DNA from: Vicingaceae bacterium
GTDB taxonomy: Bacteria > Bacteroidota > Bacteroidia > Flavobacteriales_E > Vicingaceae
DNA length: 36,098 nt
NCBI GenBank assembly: GCA_028245195.1
Contig: JAOKCF010000016.1
Span: forward strand, 1-36,098
Reading direction: 5' to 3'
This document shows positions 9,065 to 16,793 of the stretch, in pieces (within the stretch, counting starts at the first letter, position 1; each line of letters opens with the position of its first letter). Under the pieces are notes generated by a model, which saw only the letters and a list, made by a program, of their open reading frames with translations, did no database searches and had not been told where the DNA came from. The position numbers were made by a program, and so were the translations under genes.

Positions 9065-9089
9065 AACTAGTTTTAAATCAAAGAAAATT
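9048..9089. repeat. 42-bp perfect palindrome over the paaZ stop codon
   Basis: The left arm starts AATTTTCTTTGATTTAAAAC and the right arm is its exact reverse complement, 21 bp each with no spacer (centre ACTAGT). The left arm encodes the last five codons of paaZ plus part of its stop. A stem this long could act as a transcription terminator in either direction or be a fold-back scar of an insertion. It directly abuts the left inverted repeat of the four-helix-bundle gene. Confidence 0.85.
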
Positions 9090-9091
9090 TG

Positions 9092-9110
9092 AATTACGAA
9101 TGTCAAATTA
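9092..9110 (+). repeat. left inverted repeat flanking the four-helix-bundle gene
   Basis: AATTACGAATGTCAAATTA. Its reverse complement with one mismatch lies at 9599-9617, on the other side of the gene. A further direct copy is at 13,304-13,322. Confidence 0.75.
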
Positions 9111-9189
9111 TTAATTATGAATGTCTTGTTTTTATTGAGCAAAACTGAAATGATTGGAAATACGTAATTTAAAAGTTCAATAATTACAA

Positions 9190-9549
9190 ATGAAAAAAGA
9201 AAATCCTGCTTTAGATAAGAGTTATGCTTTTGCTTTAAAAGTAGTTAAGCTTTGTTTGAAAATTCAAGGAGCTAAGCAGGAGTATGTGTTATCAAAACAA
9301 TTAGTTCTTTCAGCTACTTCAATTGGTGCTAATACCGAGGAGGCAATAGGAGCTCAAAGCGACAAAGATTTTCTTCATAAAATTAGCATTGCTTACAAGG
9401 AAGCTCGAGAGACTCACTATTGGATTAGGTTAATGGGAGATTCCGAACTAATTATAAGAGATGAAGCTGAGAATTTGCTTTTGGATGTGGAGGAGCTTCT
9501 TCGAATATTAGGATCTATTCAAAAAACGCTAAAACAAAAAATGAAATAA
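9190..9549 (+). CDS. four-helix-bundle protein (23S rRNA intervening-sequence / avd-like family)
   Basis: A 119-residue, almost entirely helical protein. Segments such as YAFALKVVKLC, VLSKQLVLSATSIGANTEEA and KISIAYKEARETHYWIRLM are characteristic of the family. Members occur inside 23S rRNA intervening sequences, beside diversity-generating retroelements, or as lone genes in Bacteroidota; their biochemical role is poorly known. No rRNA or reverse transcriptase lies nearby. The gene interrupts the spacing of the phenylacetate cluster and is bracketed by 19-bp inverted repeats, so it is probably a later insertion. Confidence 0.8.
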   Translation: MKKENPALDKSYAFALKVVKLCLKIQGAKQEYVLSKQLVLSATSIGANTEEAIGAQSDKDFLHKISIAYKEARETHYWIRLMGDSELIIRDEAENLLLDVEELLRILGSIQKTLKQKMK

Positions 9550-9598
9550 TTGCGATTTAAAATACGAAATACCGATGCAGAACAATAAGGTAATTTCG

Positions 9599-9617
9599 TA
9601 ATTCGACATTCGTAATT
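9599..9617 (-). repeat. right inverted repeat flanking the four-helix-bundle gene
   Basis: TAATTCGACATTCGTAATT is the reverse complement of the copy at 9092-9110 with 18 of 19 positions matching. Confidence 0.75.
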
Positions 9618-9628
9618 TTTAATTAAAA

Positions 9629-10402
9629 ATGCAAATAAATAATAGCATGACAGAACCATACGTAAAAGTAAATAAAGACCCTTCCGGCCTTGCAACAATA
9701 ATATTTTTTCACCCAAAGCATAATTCGCTACCAAGTGATATATTGAGCAAATTGGCCCAAACCATTACTGAGGCAGGTGAAGATGATACTGTGAAGTTGA
9801 TTGTTTTAAAAAGTGGCGGTGACCGAACGTTTTGTTCAGGAGCGAGCTTTACTGAGTTAATAAGTATTAATGATTTAGAAACGGGTAAAAAATTCTTTTC
9901 AGGCTTTGCCAATGTAATAAATGCATGTAGAAAATGCCCAAAGTTGATCATCGGGCGAGTGCAAGGAAAAGCTGTTGGCGGCGGAGTAGGAGTTGCTTCT
10001 GCGGTAGATTTTTGTTTGGCTACTAAGTTTGCTTCGGCTAAATTATCTGAATTAAATTTAGGCATCGGACCATTTGTTGTAGGTCCTGCTGTAGAGAGAA
10101 AAGTTGGAGTTTCAGCTATGAGCCAAATGACCATTAATGCAGATCATTTTTATACGGCAAGCTGGGCGTTAGAAAAAGGATTGTATGCTGAGATTTATGA
10201 GGATGTTGATGCATTAGATGAAGGAGTTCAGAAATTGGTTGATTACTTACTTTCTAAAAACCCTGAATCGCAAAGCATGCTGAAGAAAGTGTTTTGGGAA
10301 GGAACTGAACACTGGGATACGCTTTTAGCAGACAGAGCTGCAATGAGCGGCAGATTAGTTTTGAGCGATTACACGAAGGAAGTTTTAGCCGGTTACGCTT
10401 AA
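9629..10402 (+). CDS. enoyl-CoA hydratase/isomerase family protein (crotonase fold), phenylacetate cluster
   Basis: 257 residues from the ATG at 9629; an ATG at 9647 (MTEPYVKV) is equally possible. The crotonase fold is clear: oxyanion-hole segments FCSGASF and GKAVGGGVG, and KLSELNLGIGPFVVGPAV, which supplies the Glu164-equivalent. The other hydratase glutamate (Glu144-equivalent, after GGG) is replaced by a small or hydrophobic residue, so it may be an isomerase like PaaG, or have altered activity. Its place between paaZ and paaY suggests it handles unsaturated CoA esters of the phenylacetate route. I leave the symbol blank because PaaF and PaaG cannot be separated here. Confidence 0.75.
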   Translation: MQINNSMTEPYVKVNKDPSGLATIIFFHPKHNSLPSDILSKLAQTITEAGEDDTVKLIVLKSGGDRTFCSGASFTELISINDLETGKKFFSGFANVINACRKCPKLIIGRVQGKAVGGGVGVASAVDFCLATKFASAKLSELNLGIGPFVVGPAVERKVGVSAMSQMTINADHFYTASWALEKGLYAEIYEDVDALDEGVQKLVDYLLSKNPESQSMLKKVFWEGTEHWDTLLADRAAMSGRLVLSDYTKEVLAGYA

Positions 10403-10406
10403 AATA

Positions 10407-10605
10407 AATGTCCCCTGAGTGATTTTGAACTATGAAAATTGTATCGGAGGGTACATTTATTCACTCAATGTCCTTTTTAAAATTACGAATCTGTTAATTA
10501 CGAATCGCACATAACAGGACATTAGACAGAAGTTTAAAATATTTATTGTAACTCTTAGATTCATTGAAGAAATTCGTAATTCATAATTTTATATTCGTAA
10601 TTCAA
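10407..10605. repeat. intergenic nested inverted repeats and ATTACGAAT motifs
   Basis: The 211-bp gap between the crotonase and paaY holds TGAGTGA (10416-10422) pairing with TCACTCA (10461-10467), and AATGTCC (10407 and 10467) pairing with AGGACATT (10516-10523). It also holds four ATTACGAAT/ATTCGTAAT motifs. No gene is seen. It looks like small non-autonomous repeat DNA of the kind also flanking the four-helix-bundle gene. Confidence 0.5.
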
Positions 10606-10613
10606 AAAAAACA

Positions 10614-11210
10614 ATGTTTTTTTCATTTAAAGGTTTCATTCCAGTAGTTCACCCGAGTAGTTTTGTTCACCCGCAAGCGGCTATTACGGGAAACGTAATT
10701 ATTGGTAAAAATGTATACATCGGTCCGGGCGCTGCCATTCGTGGTGATTGGGGCGGTATTGTTATTGAAGATGGATGTAATGTACAAGAAAATTGCACCA
10801 TTCACATGTTTCCGGGAATTACGATTACGTTAAATGAAGGTGCACACATTGGTCATGGAGCGATTATTCATGGAGCGCACATTGGTAAGAATGTTTTGGT
10901 GGGCATGAACGCAGTAATTATGGATGAAGCCGTAATTGAAGACGAATGCATTATTGGATCGTTAACTTTCGTGAAAGCCAAGGAAAAATTTGAAAAGCGA
11001 AGTTTAATTGTTGGCAACCCGGCCAGAAAAATAAAAGATGTAAGCGATGAGATGATCGCTTGGAAAACGAAAGGGACATCTTTGTACCAGCAATTACCCT
11101 CTGAAATGCACGAACAATCGCAGCCTGTTGAAGCATTAACCGAATTGCCTGCAGACCGACCAACTCAAGAGAGTTTGTTTCAAATTTGGGAAGAGATAAA
11201 AGGGAAGTAG
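10614..11210 (+). CDS. paaY: PaaY-like gamma-carbonic-anhydrase-fold thioesterase
   Basis: A 198-residue left-handed beta-helix protein with repeated hexapeptides (for example AAITGNVIIGKNVYIGPGAA) and the zinc-binding histidines of the gamma carbonic anhydrase family (CTIHMFPG and HIGHGAIIHG). A C-terminal helix ends QESLFQIWEEIKGK. PaaY hydrolyses dead-end ring-hydroxylated CoA thioesters in phenylacetate metabolism and acts beside PaaI. Start ATG at 10614 gives the family's usual SFKG...HPSSFVHP N terminus. It is the last gene of the cluster visible here; paaABCDE and paaK are outside the window. Confidence 0.85.
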   Translation: MFFSFKGFIPVVHPSSFVHPQAAITGNVIIGKNVYIGPGAAIRGDWGGIVIEDGCNVQENCTIHMFPGITITLNEGAHIGHGAIIHGAHIGKNVLVGMNAVIMDEAVIEDECIIGSLTFVKAKEKFEKRSLIVGNPARKIKDVSDEMIAWKTKGTSLYQQLPSEMHEQSQPVEALTELPADRPTQESLFQIWEEIKGK

Positions 11211-11262
11211 TTACAATTTTTTCATTTCTTGTTTATCATCGCAACATCCAAGGTCAACTCGT

Positions 11263-11385
11263 CCAAAACAACAATTCACTAATCAATCGAACTTAGAATT
11301 AGAGATTTCCGGTAAAGCAGTAGTCTACTTCATTCAACTCATTAATGAGAAAGAAGAAAGAGCTAATTTGAAAGTCGTGAAGTGA
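11263..11385 (+). pseudogene. orphan fragment of a type IX secretion C-terminal sorting domain
   Basis: The plus-strand frame ending at the TGA at 11383-11385 reads SNLELEISGKAVVYFIQLIN and then ends KEERANLKVVK. This is the pattern of a T9SS type A sorting tail (GxYFxxL, short turn, KVVK at the C terminus). The frame is open back to the paaY stop but has no start codon and no passenger domain, so it is a remnant of a secreted protein gene. Confidence 0.5.
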
Positions 11386-11410
11386 TAAGTATTATAGACG
11401 ATGATTTATT

Positions 11411-11439
11411 AAAAGGCTCGCTCAAAAGGCGAGCCTTTT
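11411..11439. terminator. bidirectional terminator between the paa cluster and the Lrp gene
   Basis: Perfect 11-bp arms AAAAGGCTCGC and GCGAGCCTTTT around a 7-base loop, with A and T runs on both sides. It overlaps the stop codon of the converging Lrp gene and can stop transcription from either side. Confidence 0.85.
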
Positions 11440-11899
11440 ACAATTCAATAAAGCTGCTTTTTTTTAATACAGAAAGAGAAAGGAAGGATTCCACTTTAGC
11501 AATGTTACTCATGTCAAATAGCTGATTCATCATGAATTCTCGATAACCTTCCATGTCATTTAATAGAATTTTTAGAATAAAATCAGAATCGCCAGTAACG
11601 TAATGGCATTCTTGTACTTGGGGAATCTTTATGATTTGATCTGTAAATTGTTGGACCAACTCTTTGGAGTGGTCTTTAAGACTTATGTGCGCAAATGCAT
11701 ACAGTGTTTTACCTATTTTCTCTGCATTGAGCACGGCAGAATAATGATCTATTATTCCTGCCTTTTCTAATTTCTTAACGCGTTCAAAAGTAGGGGTGGT
11801 TGATAAATTAAGTTTTTGGGCCAAGTCCTTTATGGTCTTTCGTCCATCTACTTGTAGCAGTTTCAAAATCCTTTTATCGGTTTCATCTATTTTTTTCAT
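11438..11899 (-). CDS. Lrp/AsnC-family transcriptional regulator (BkdR-like)
   Basis: 153 residues. An N-terminal winged HTH (about 5-60: DKRILKLLQVDGRKTIKDLA then STTPTFERVKKLEKAGII) is followed by an alpha-beta sandwich RAM domain with GDSDFILKILL, where amino acids bind. It is transcribed away from the branched-chain 2-oxoacid dehydrogenase operon, as BkdR is in other bacteria. It therefore probably controls that operon in response to branched-chain amino acids (inference). Repeated AT-rich sites between the two are likely operators. Confidence 0.85.
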   Translation of the reverse strand: MKKIDETDKRILKLLQVDGRKTIKDLAQKLNLSTTPTFERVKKLEKAGIIDHYSAVLNAEKIGKTLYAFAHISLKDHSKELVQQFTDQIIKIPQVQECHYVTGDSDFILKILLNDMEGYREFMMNQLFDMSNIAKVESFLSLSVLKKSSFIEL

Positions 11900-11924
11900 A
11901 TTAAATAGTGTTTAGTTCTTAATT

Positions 11925-11970
11925 AGTATAAATTAATAGTCTAAATTACTTTAATAGTCTAAATTAATAG
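11925..11970. promoter_or_regulatory. tandem operator-like direct repeats between lrp and the E2 gene
   Basis: TTAATAGTCTAAATTA occurs twice exactly (11933-11948 and 11951-11966), 18 bp apart start to start, with degenerate partial copies on both sides. Spacing near two helical turns upstream of an Lrp/AsnC gene suits cooperative binding of the octameric regulator. Confidence 0.6.
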
Positions 11971-12031
11971 GATTTTTTAGAATATTATTCTGATTTTAAT
12001 AAATTCTTTAGGATAAAGGCGTGCGCTCATC

Positions 12032-12039
12032 TACATTTG
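12032..12039 (+). promoter_or_regulatory. -7 promoter element of the E2-E1 operon
   Basis: TACATTTG matches TAnnTTTG and sits 26 bp before the E2 start codon. No convincing -33 TTG was found. Confidence 0.45.
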
Positions 12040-12065
12040 AATAAACTATTTCTAATAATTCGAGT

Positions 12066-13298
12066 ATGGCAACCCTAGAAATCAAGCTTCCGAAAATGGG
12101 AGAAAGTATCAAAGAAGCAACTGCATTAAAGTGGTTGAAGCAAGTTGGAGATGTTGTTGAGAAAGACGATCCGATTCTAGAAGTAGCGACCGATAAAGTG
12201 GACTCAGAACTTGCAGCTCCAGAAGGCGGAGTAATTACTGAAATACTCTTTGCAGAAAATGATGTTATCCCAGTCGGAACAGTAATTGCGAAAATGGATA
12301 CTTCGAGCAGTGTAGCAACAAGCACTACTAAAGAAACTAAAGTTGAAGAAAAACTAAGTATTGCCGAGGAGACGATTAATAGCAAATCTGATTCACAACG
12401 GTTTGACGACGAAGGTAGATTTTACTCACCTTTAGTTCGAAGTATGGCCGAAAAGGAAGGCGTTAGTTTTGAGGAGTTAAAGACCATTCCAGGTAGTGGT
12501 CAAAATGGTAGGGTGCTTAAAAATGATTTGCTAACATTTATTGAACCAGGTAGTAAAGGTGGTTTATCTCAACAATCAAATTACGAAGGTGGGCAGCAAA
12601 TCATTGAAATGGACCGCATGCGCAGCATGATTGCGGATCACATGGTTCATTCAAAACAAACTTCGCCACACGTTACTGCATACATAGAAGCAGACGTTAC
12701 CAAAATGGTGAAGTGGCGAGAAAAGAACAAGTTCGCTTTTCAAGAAAAGTACGGAGAGAAGATTACCTACACGCCAATATTTGTAGAAGCAGTTGTAAAG
12801 GCGATTCAAGAGTTTCCATTAATTAATGTATCTGTAGATGGGAAGAAAATTATTGTAAAAAGCAGCATTAATATTGGCTTGGCAGCAGCCTTGCCTTCAG
12901 GGAACTTGATAGTTCCGGTAATTAAAAACGCCGATCAAAAAAACATGTTGGGCTTAGCGAAAGAGACTAATTCATTGGTTCAAAAAGCGCGAACAAATAA
13001 GTTAAAAGCAGACGATATAAAAGGGGGCACGTTTACAATTAGCAACGTGGGAACATTTAGAAACTTAATGGGAACACCCATAATTAATCAGCCGGAGGTA
13101 GCGATACTAGCAACGGGAAGTATTAATAAAAGAGCTGTTGTAGTGACGCAAGACGGTGAAGATGTGATTGCAATTCGCAGCATGATTTACCTGTCCTTAT
13201 CATTTGATCACCGCGTGGTAGATGGAAATTTAGGGGGTTCATTTCTAGCAAGAATAGGGGACTTTTTAGAAGAGTTTGATTCAAATAGAATTGTTTAA
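12066..13298 (+). CDS. bkdB: dihydrolipoamide acyltransferase (E2) of a branched-chain-type 2-oxoacid dehydrogenase
   Basis: 410 residues. Lipoyl domain 1-75 with lipoylated Lys44 (EVATDKVDSE); peripheral subunit-binding domain about 118-155 (SPLVRSMAEKEGVSFEEL); acyltransferase core about 180-410 ending with the SFDHRVVDG motif, catalytic His382. E2 passes the acyl group from E1 to CoA. It is followed by the fused E1 gene and faces an Lrp-type regulator, which favours branched-chain keto acids over pyruvate or 2-oxoglutarate as substrate. No E3 (lipoamide dehydrogenase) gene is in the window. Confidence 0.85.
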   Translation: MATLEIKLPKMGESIKEATALKWLKQVGDVVEKDDPILEVATDKVDSELAAPEGGVITEILFAENDVIPVGTVIAKMDTSSSVATSTTKETKVEEKLSIAEETINSKSDSQRFDDEGRFYSPLVRSMAEKEGVSFEELKTIPGSGQNGRVLKNDLLTFIEPGSKGGLSQQSNYEGGQQIIEMDRMRSMIADHMVHSKQTSPHVTAYIEADVTKMVKWREKNKFAFQEKYGEKITYTPIFVEAVVKAIQEFPLINVSVDGKKIIVKSSINIGLAAALPSGNLIVPVIKNADQKNMLGLAKETNSLVQKARTNKLKADDIKGGTFTISNVGTFRNLMGTPIINQPEVAILATGSINKRAVVVTQDGEDVIAIRSMIYLSLSFDHRVVDGNLGGSFLARIGDFLEEFDSNRIV

Positions 13299-13303
13299 TT
13301 ACG

Positions 13304-13346
13304 AATTACGAATGTCAAATTTTTGTCACACTGAGCGATAGTCGAA
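13304..13346. repeat. composite interspersed repeat between E2 and E1 genes
   Basis: AATTACGAATGTCAAAT (third copy of the repeat flanking the four-helix-bundle gene) is joined directly to a second copy of the GTCACACTGAGCG family (13322-13346). Two repeat types that occur separately elsewhere in the window are adjacent here. Confidence 0.65.
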
Positions 13347-13376
13347 GTAGGCAAAAATTAAAAGAATTTAATAATT

Positions 13377-15428
13377 ATGGCAAAAATCAACAAGGGTATG
13401 CTAGAAAAAGCGTTTTCGCTAATGGCAACAGCCAAGAGCATGACGGAGCATTACGAAGCAAATTTCAAAGTTGTTTCTAAGTATGTGCACGCAACATCTA
13501 GAGGACATGAAGCTATTCAATTAGCTGTTTCCATGCAGTTAAAAAACTTCGATTATGCCTATCCATATTACCGTGATGATTCTATGTTGTTGGGCATTGG
13601 AATGCGGCCATATGACTTGATGTTGCAGTTGATGGCAAAAAAAGATGATCCTTTTTCTGGTGGTAGAACGTATTATTCTCATCCAAGTTTAAAGGACGAT
13701 GACAAGACTAAAATTCCTCATCAATCGTCCGCAACAGGTATGCAAGCCATTCCTGCTACCGGCGCAGCTTTGGGTATGCAATACAAAGAGCAAGTTGGAA
13801 TAGATGATAAGAACAACCCTCTTGTGATGTGTTCTTTGGGAGATGCTTCTGTAACAGAGGGAGAAGTTGCCGAAGCTTTTCAAATGGCAGGGCTTCGTCA
13901 ATTGCCAATTTTATATGTTATTCAGGACAATGAATGGGATATTTCTGCATGCGCAGATGAGGTAAGAGCTCAAAATGCGTTTGAATACATTAAAGGCTTT
14001 AAGGGAGTTGAAGCGTTCACAATTAACGGAAGTGATTTTGTAAAAAGCTACGAAACCGTTCAAAAAGCGATTAAAATTATTCGTGAAGAGCGCAGACCAG
14101 TGTTGATTCATGCTAAAGTTCCCTTGTTAAATCACCACACTTCTGGAGTACGAATGGAATGGTACCGAGATGATATAGAAGAACAAAGAACTCGTGATCC
14201 TTATCCAGTTCTAAGAAACCATTTATTAGAGAATGGATTTTCTGAGAAGCAATTGGTTAAGATTGAAAAGGAAGTAATGAAAACAGTGAAAGCGGACTAC
14301 GAACTAGCTTTAAAGGCTGAAGATCTTGCTCCGGAAGATCTTTTTACACATGATTATGCACCTACAACTATTATAGAAGAGAAAGGTGTGAGGTGTCCAG
14401 AAAATGGTGAAGAGGTAGTGATGGTGGATTCAGCTCTGCACGCAGTAGAAGAGTTAATGGCAGAGCAAAAAGAGTGTTTAATGTACGGTCAAGATGTTGG
14501 TGGTAGGCTAGGAGGTGTTTTTAGAGAGACCGCTACCTTGGCGCAGAAATTCGGCGATGAACGAGTGTTCAATACTCCAATTCAGGAGGCATTTATTGTT
14601 GGCTCAACTGTAGGAATGTCGGCCGTTGGGTTGAAACCAATTGTTGAGGTTCAATTTGCAGATTATATTTTTCCTGGAATTAACCAATTGTTTACAGAGT
14701 TAAGTCGGTCGTATTATTTGTCTAACGGCAAGTTTGCAGCAAGCATGATTTTGCGAGTTCCAATTGGGGCCTATGGTAGTGGTGGACCGTATCACTCTTC
14801 TAGTGTGGAGACCATTATTGCAAACATCAAAGGAATCAAGATTGCTTACCCTTCTAATGGAGCAGACCTTAAAGGGCTTATGAAGTCAGCTTATCACGAT
14901 CCAAATCCGGTTGTAATTTTTGAACACAAAGGATTGTATTGGAGTAAAGTTCCGGGCACATTGGCAGCTAGAACAATAGAGCCAGATGCAGACTATGTAG
15001 TGCCTTTTGGAAAAGCAAGAATCGCACAAGAAGCAAAGCAGGAGTGCATCGACATTGGAAACTCTATGACGGTTATTACCTATGGAATGGGAGTGCATTG
15101 GGCACTAAATGCCTCCAAAGAGTTGGAAGGGAAAGTTGAAATTGTTGACATTAGAACTCTAAATCCGTTGGATAAAGAGACGATTTTCAATTCGGTTAAA
15201 AAGCACAACCGTTGTCTGGTATTGACTGAAGACGCTATTGAAAATTCATTCGCAAGGAACATAGCTGGTTTAATTCAGGAAGAGTGCTTCACAAGCTTAG
15301 AAGCACCTGTAATGGCTATGGGATCTGAAAGCATGCCAGCAATTCCGTTGAACTCCGTTTTGGAACAAACCATGATTCCAAATGCAGAGAAGGTTTTGAA
15401 GAAAATGAAAGAGCTATTGGAATTTTAA
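13377..15428 (+). CDS. bkdA: 2-oxoacid dehydrogenase E1, fused alpha and beta subunits
   Basis: 683 residues combine both E1 chains. Residues 1-320 are E1-alpha with the thiamine diphosphate motif GDAS(V)TEGE starting at Gly155 and ending at Asn185 (IQDNEWDIS). Residues about 345-683 are E1-beta (EELMAEQKECLMYGQDVGGR, FNTPIQEAFIVG, VPIGAYGSGGPYHSSS). Fusion of the two is common in Bacteroidota. It decarboxylates the branched-chain 2-oxo acid and acylates the lipoyl arm of E2. It lies 78 bp after the E2 gene and ends at a strong terminator. Confidence 0.85.
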   Translation: MAKINKGMLEKAFSLMATAKSMTEHYEANFKVVSKYVHATSRGHEAIQLAVSMQLKNFDYAYPYYRDDSMLLGIGMRPYDLMLQLMAKKDDPFSGGRTYYSHPSLKDDDKTKIPHQSSATGMQAIPATGAALGMQYKEQVGIDDKNNPLVMCSLGDASVTEGEVAEAFQMAGLRQLPILYVIQDNEWDISACADEVRAQNAFEYIKGFKGVEAFTINGSDFVKSYETVQKAIKIIREERRPVLIHAKVPLLNHHTSGVRMEWYRDDIEEQRTRDPYPVLRNHLLENGFSEKQLVKIEKEVMKTVKADYELALKAEDLAPEDLFTHDYAPTTIIEEKGVRCPENGEEVVMVDSALHAVEELMAEQKECLMYGQDVGGRLGGVFRETATLAQKFGDERVFNTPIQEAFIVGSTVGMSAVGLKPIVEVQFADYIFPGINQLFTELSRSYYLSNGKFAASMILRVPIGAYGSGGPYHSSSVETIIANIKGIKIAYPSNGADLKGLMKSAYHDPNPVVIFEHKGLYWSKVPGTLAARTIEPDADYVVPFGKARIAQEAKQECIDIGNSMTVITYGMGVHWALNASKELEGKVEIVDIRTLNPLDKETIFNSVKKHNRCLVLTEDAIENSFARNIAGLIQEECFTSLEAPVMAMGSESMPAIPLNSVLEQTMIPNAEKVLKKMKELLEF

Positions 15429-15457
15429 CTAATTTGAAATTTAATAGATTTATATTG

Positions 15458-15487
15458 AAGCCATTTCATAATTTAAATGGCTTTTTA
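15458..15487 (+). terminator. intrinsic terminator of the E2-E1 operon
   Basis: AAGCCATTT (15458-15466) pairs perfectly with AAATGGCTT (15475-15483) over an 8-base loop, followed by T-rich sequence. Confidence 0.8.
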
Positions 15488-15517
15488 TTTCTTTTTTGTA
15501 CAATTTAATGTACTAAA

Positions 15518-15535
15518 TGTAATATATATCATACA
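15518..15535. promoter_or_regulatory. operator-like imperfect palindrome before the membrane protein/HTH pair
   Basis: TGTAATATATATCATACA is self-complementary at 14 of 18 positions and lies about 35 bp before the start of the membrane protein gene. A TGTAC doublet lies just upstream. It could be the binding site of the small HTH protein encoded by the second gene. Confidence 0.35.
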
Positions 15536-15568
15536 TTCTGTAGAAAATTAATTGACATTAAGACTTTG

Positions 15569-16078
15569 ATGTTATTACCTAGATATTTTAGAATAATTGG
15601 TTTATGCCTTGTAGTTTCAATAATAATCGGATTTATTGCCAAGCCTAATATAGTCTTTGGAGATTTTGATATGCCATTTTCTAGCGCGAAAGAAGGGATA
15701 TTTCTTACCATGGTTCCTGTCTTCTTTGATTCAAATTACAACGAGCCAACTGATAAACAGGAATTCGAAGTGGTTCGAATGAAAGAAAAAGATATCTCGA
15801 ATGAACTCTTACTTACCTTAATGCTCGTCGGGGTTTATTTTATTTCCTTTTCGAGGATAAAAAATGATGATGAGTTTAGCGAACGATTACGATTAGAAGC
15901 GTTTTCGCAAGCTATAATTATAAATTCAGTACTATTATTATTGATGAATTGGCTGTTTTACGATCGATTATTCCTCACTTTAATCGCTGCACAACTATTT
16001 AGTTTTTTATTGATTTTTAGCCTCGTATTCGCGTTAAAAATTAGAAACCAACGAAGAAGTTTAGCTCATGAAGAATAG
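15569..16078 (+). CDS. small membrane protein of unknown function paired with an HTH regulator
   Basis: 169 residues from the ATG at 15569, with about four hydrophobic helices: near residues 5-25, 84-100, 113-130 and 133-155. An extracytoplasmic or cytoplasmic loop of about 55 residues lies after the first. It belongs to the type of membrane protein co-encoded with a short Xre-like regulator; the two genes overlap by 11 bp, so translation is coupled. In comparable pairs the HTH protein represses the operon. No enzymatic motif is visible. Confidence 0.65.
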   Translation: MLLPRYFRIIGLCLVVSIIIGFIAKPNIVFGDFDMPFSSAKEGIFLTMVPVFFDSNYNEPTDKQEFEVVRMKEKDISNELLLTLMLVGVYFISFSRIKNDDEFSERLRLEAFSQAIIINSVLLLLMNWLFYDRLFLTLIAAQLFSFLLIFSLVFALKIRNQRRSLAHEE

Positions 16079-16301
16079 TATAAAAGTAGAACGGGCCCGA
16101 AATAATATTACTCAAGCTAAATTGGCTGAATTGACACAAGTAAGTTGGCAAACCATTAATGCAATTGAATTAGGTAAATATGATTCATCTGCCTTGTTAG
16201 CGTTCTGTTTAGCTAGGATATTTAATGTGGCTGTGGAGGAAATTTTTCAGTTGAATAAAGGAGAAATGATATTACTTCACTTTTATCCAGTCCATCTCTA
16301 A
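16068..16301 (+). CDS. short Xre/YozG-like helix-turn-helix regulator
   Basis: 77 residues made almost entirely of one HTH: VERARNNITQAKLAELTQVS, then WQTINAIELGKYDSSALLAF and the typical IFNVAVEEIFQL ending. The body matches the small Xre/YozG-type proteins; the last 10 residues overlap the end of the converging CIA30-like gene by 30 bp. It probably regulates itself and the membrane protein encoded in front of it. Confidence 0.8.
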   Translation: MKNSIKVERARNNITQAKLAELTQVSWQTINAIELGKYDSSALLAFCLARIFNVAVEEIFQLNKGEMILLHFYPVHL

Positions 16302-16793
16302 TTGGAAGCTTTCATTTTTTTTATTGCCTATTAAAAAACGCATTTCTTCAATGGCAGCGCCATCATAGTTTGGCATGTCTAAGGTTCTACCTCTCCAAGA
16401 AGCAAACATTTTATTGAAAGGAATTTTAATTTCTTGCCATTCGCCGCTTGTTGTGAATGACATAATGTATGAATGCCTTATTGATAAACTGGTTTTTACC
16501 CGGAATTGATATCTTTTCCCATCTCCTTTTACTTTAAGGATAAAGGCTTTGTTGTCTGACAGGTCTTCACTTTTTGCTGATGCTCTTAAAGATGAAAATC
16601 CACCATTATTTTCGGTAGAAACATCTCCGTAAAACAATCCATGACCGGAGTCATTTACTTTAAATTTCCCATAGGATTGACCTCCCATAACTCGATCGTC
16701 AACGATTTGCCAATCGTCTGTGCTTTTTGAGTCAAATTGGTAAAGTGGAACTGCAGTAATCATTAGCACAGATAAAATCAATATAAGTTTCAT
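16272..16793 (-). CDS. CIA30-family secreted protein
   Basis: 173 residues starting with a signal peptide (MKLILILSVLMITAVPLYQF). The conserved FDS...DDWQIVDDRVMGGQSYGKF opening, the GGFSSLRA segment and the final EMDWIKVK are hallmarks of the galactose-binding-like fold named after complex I assembly factor CIA30. Bacterial versions are exported and their job is unknown; the mitochondrial name should not be taken as function. It is a single gene, convergent with the HTH gene. Confidence 0.75.
   Translation of the reverse strand: MKLILILSVLMITAVPLYQFDSKSTDDWQIVDDRVMGGQSYGKFKVNDSGHGLFYGDVSTENNGGFSSLRASAKSEDLSDNKAFILKVKGDGKRYQFRVKTSLSIRHSYIMSFTTSGEWQEIKIPFNKMFASWRGRTLDMPNYDGAAIEEMRFLIGNKKNESFQLEMDWIKVK

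Noticed and set aside
9190..9549. Diversity-generating retroelement accessory (avd) interpretation
   Set aside because: No reverse transcriptase, template repeat or variable-repeat gene is present nearby.
12008..12385. 125-residue minus-strand ORF over the E2 start
   Set aside because: Serine/valine-rich shadow of the lipoyl domain coding strand, which is certain.
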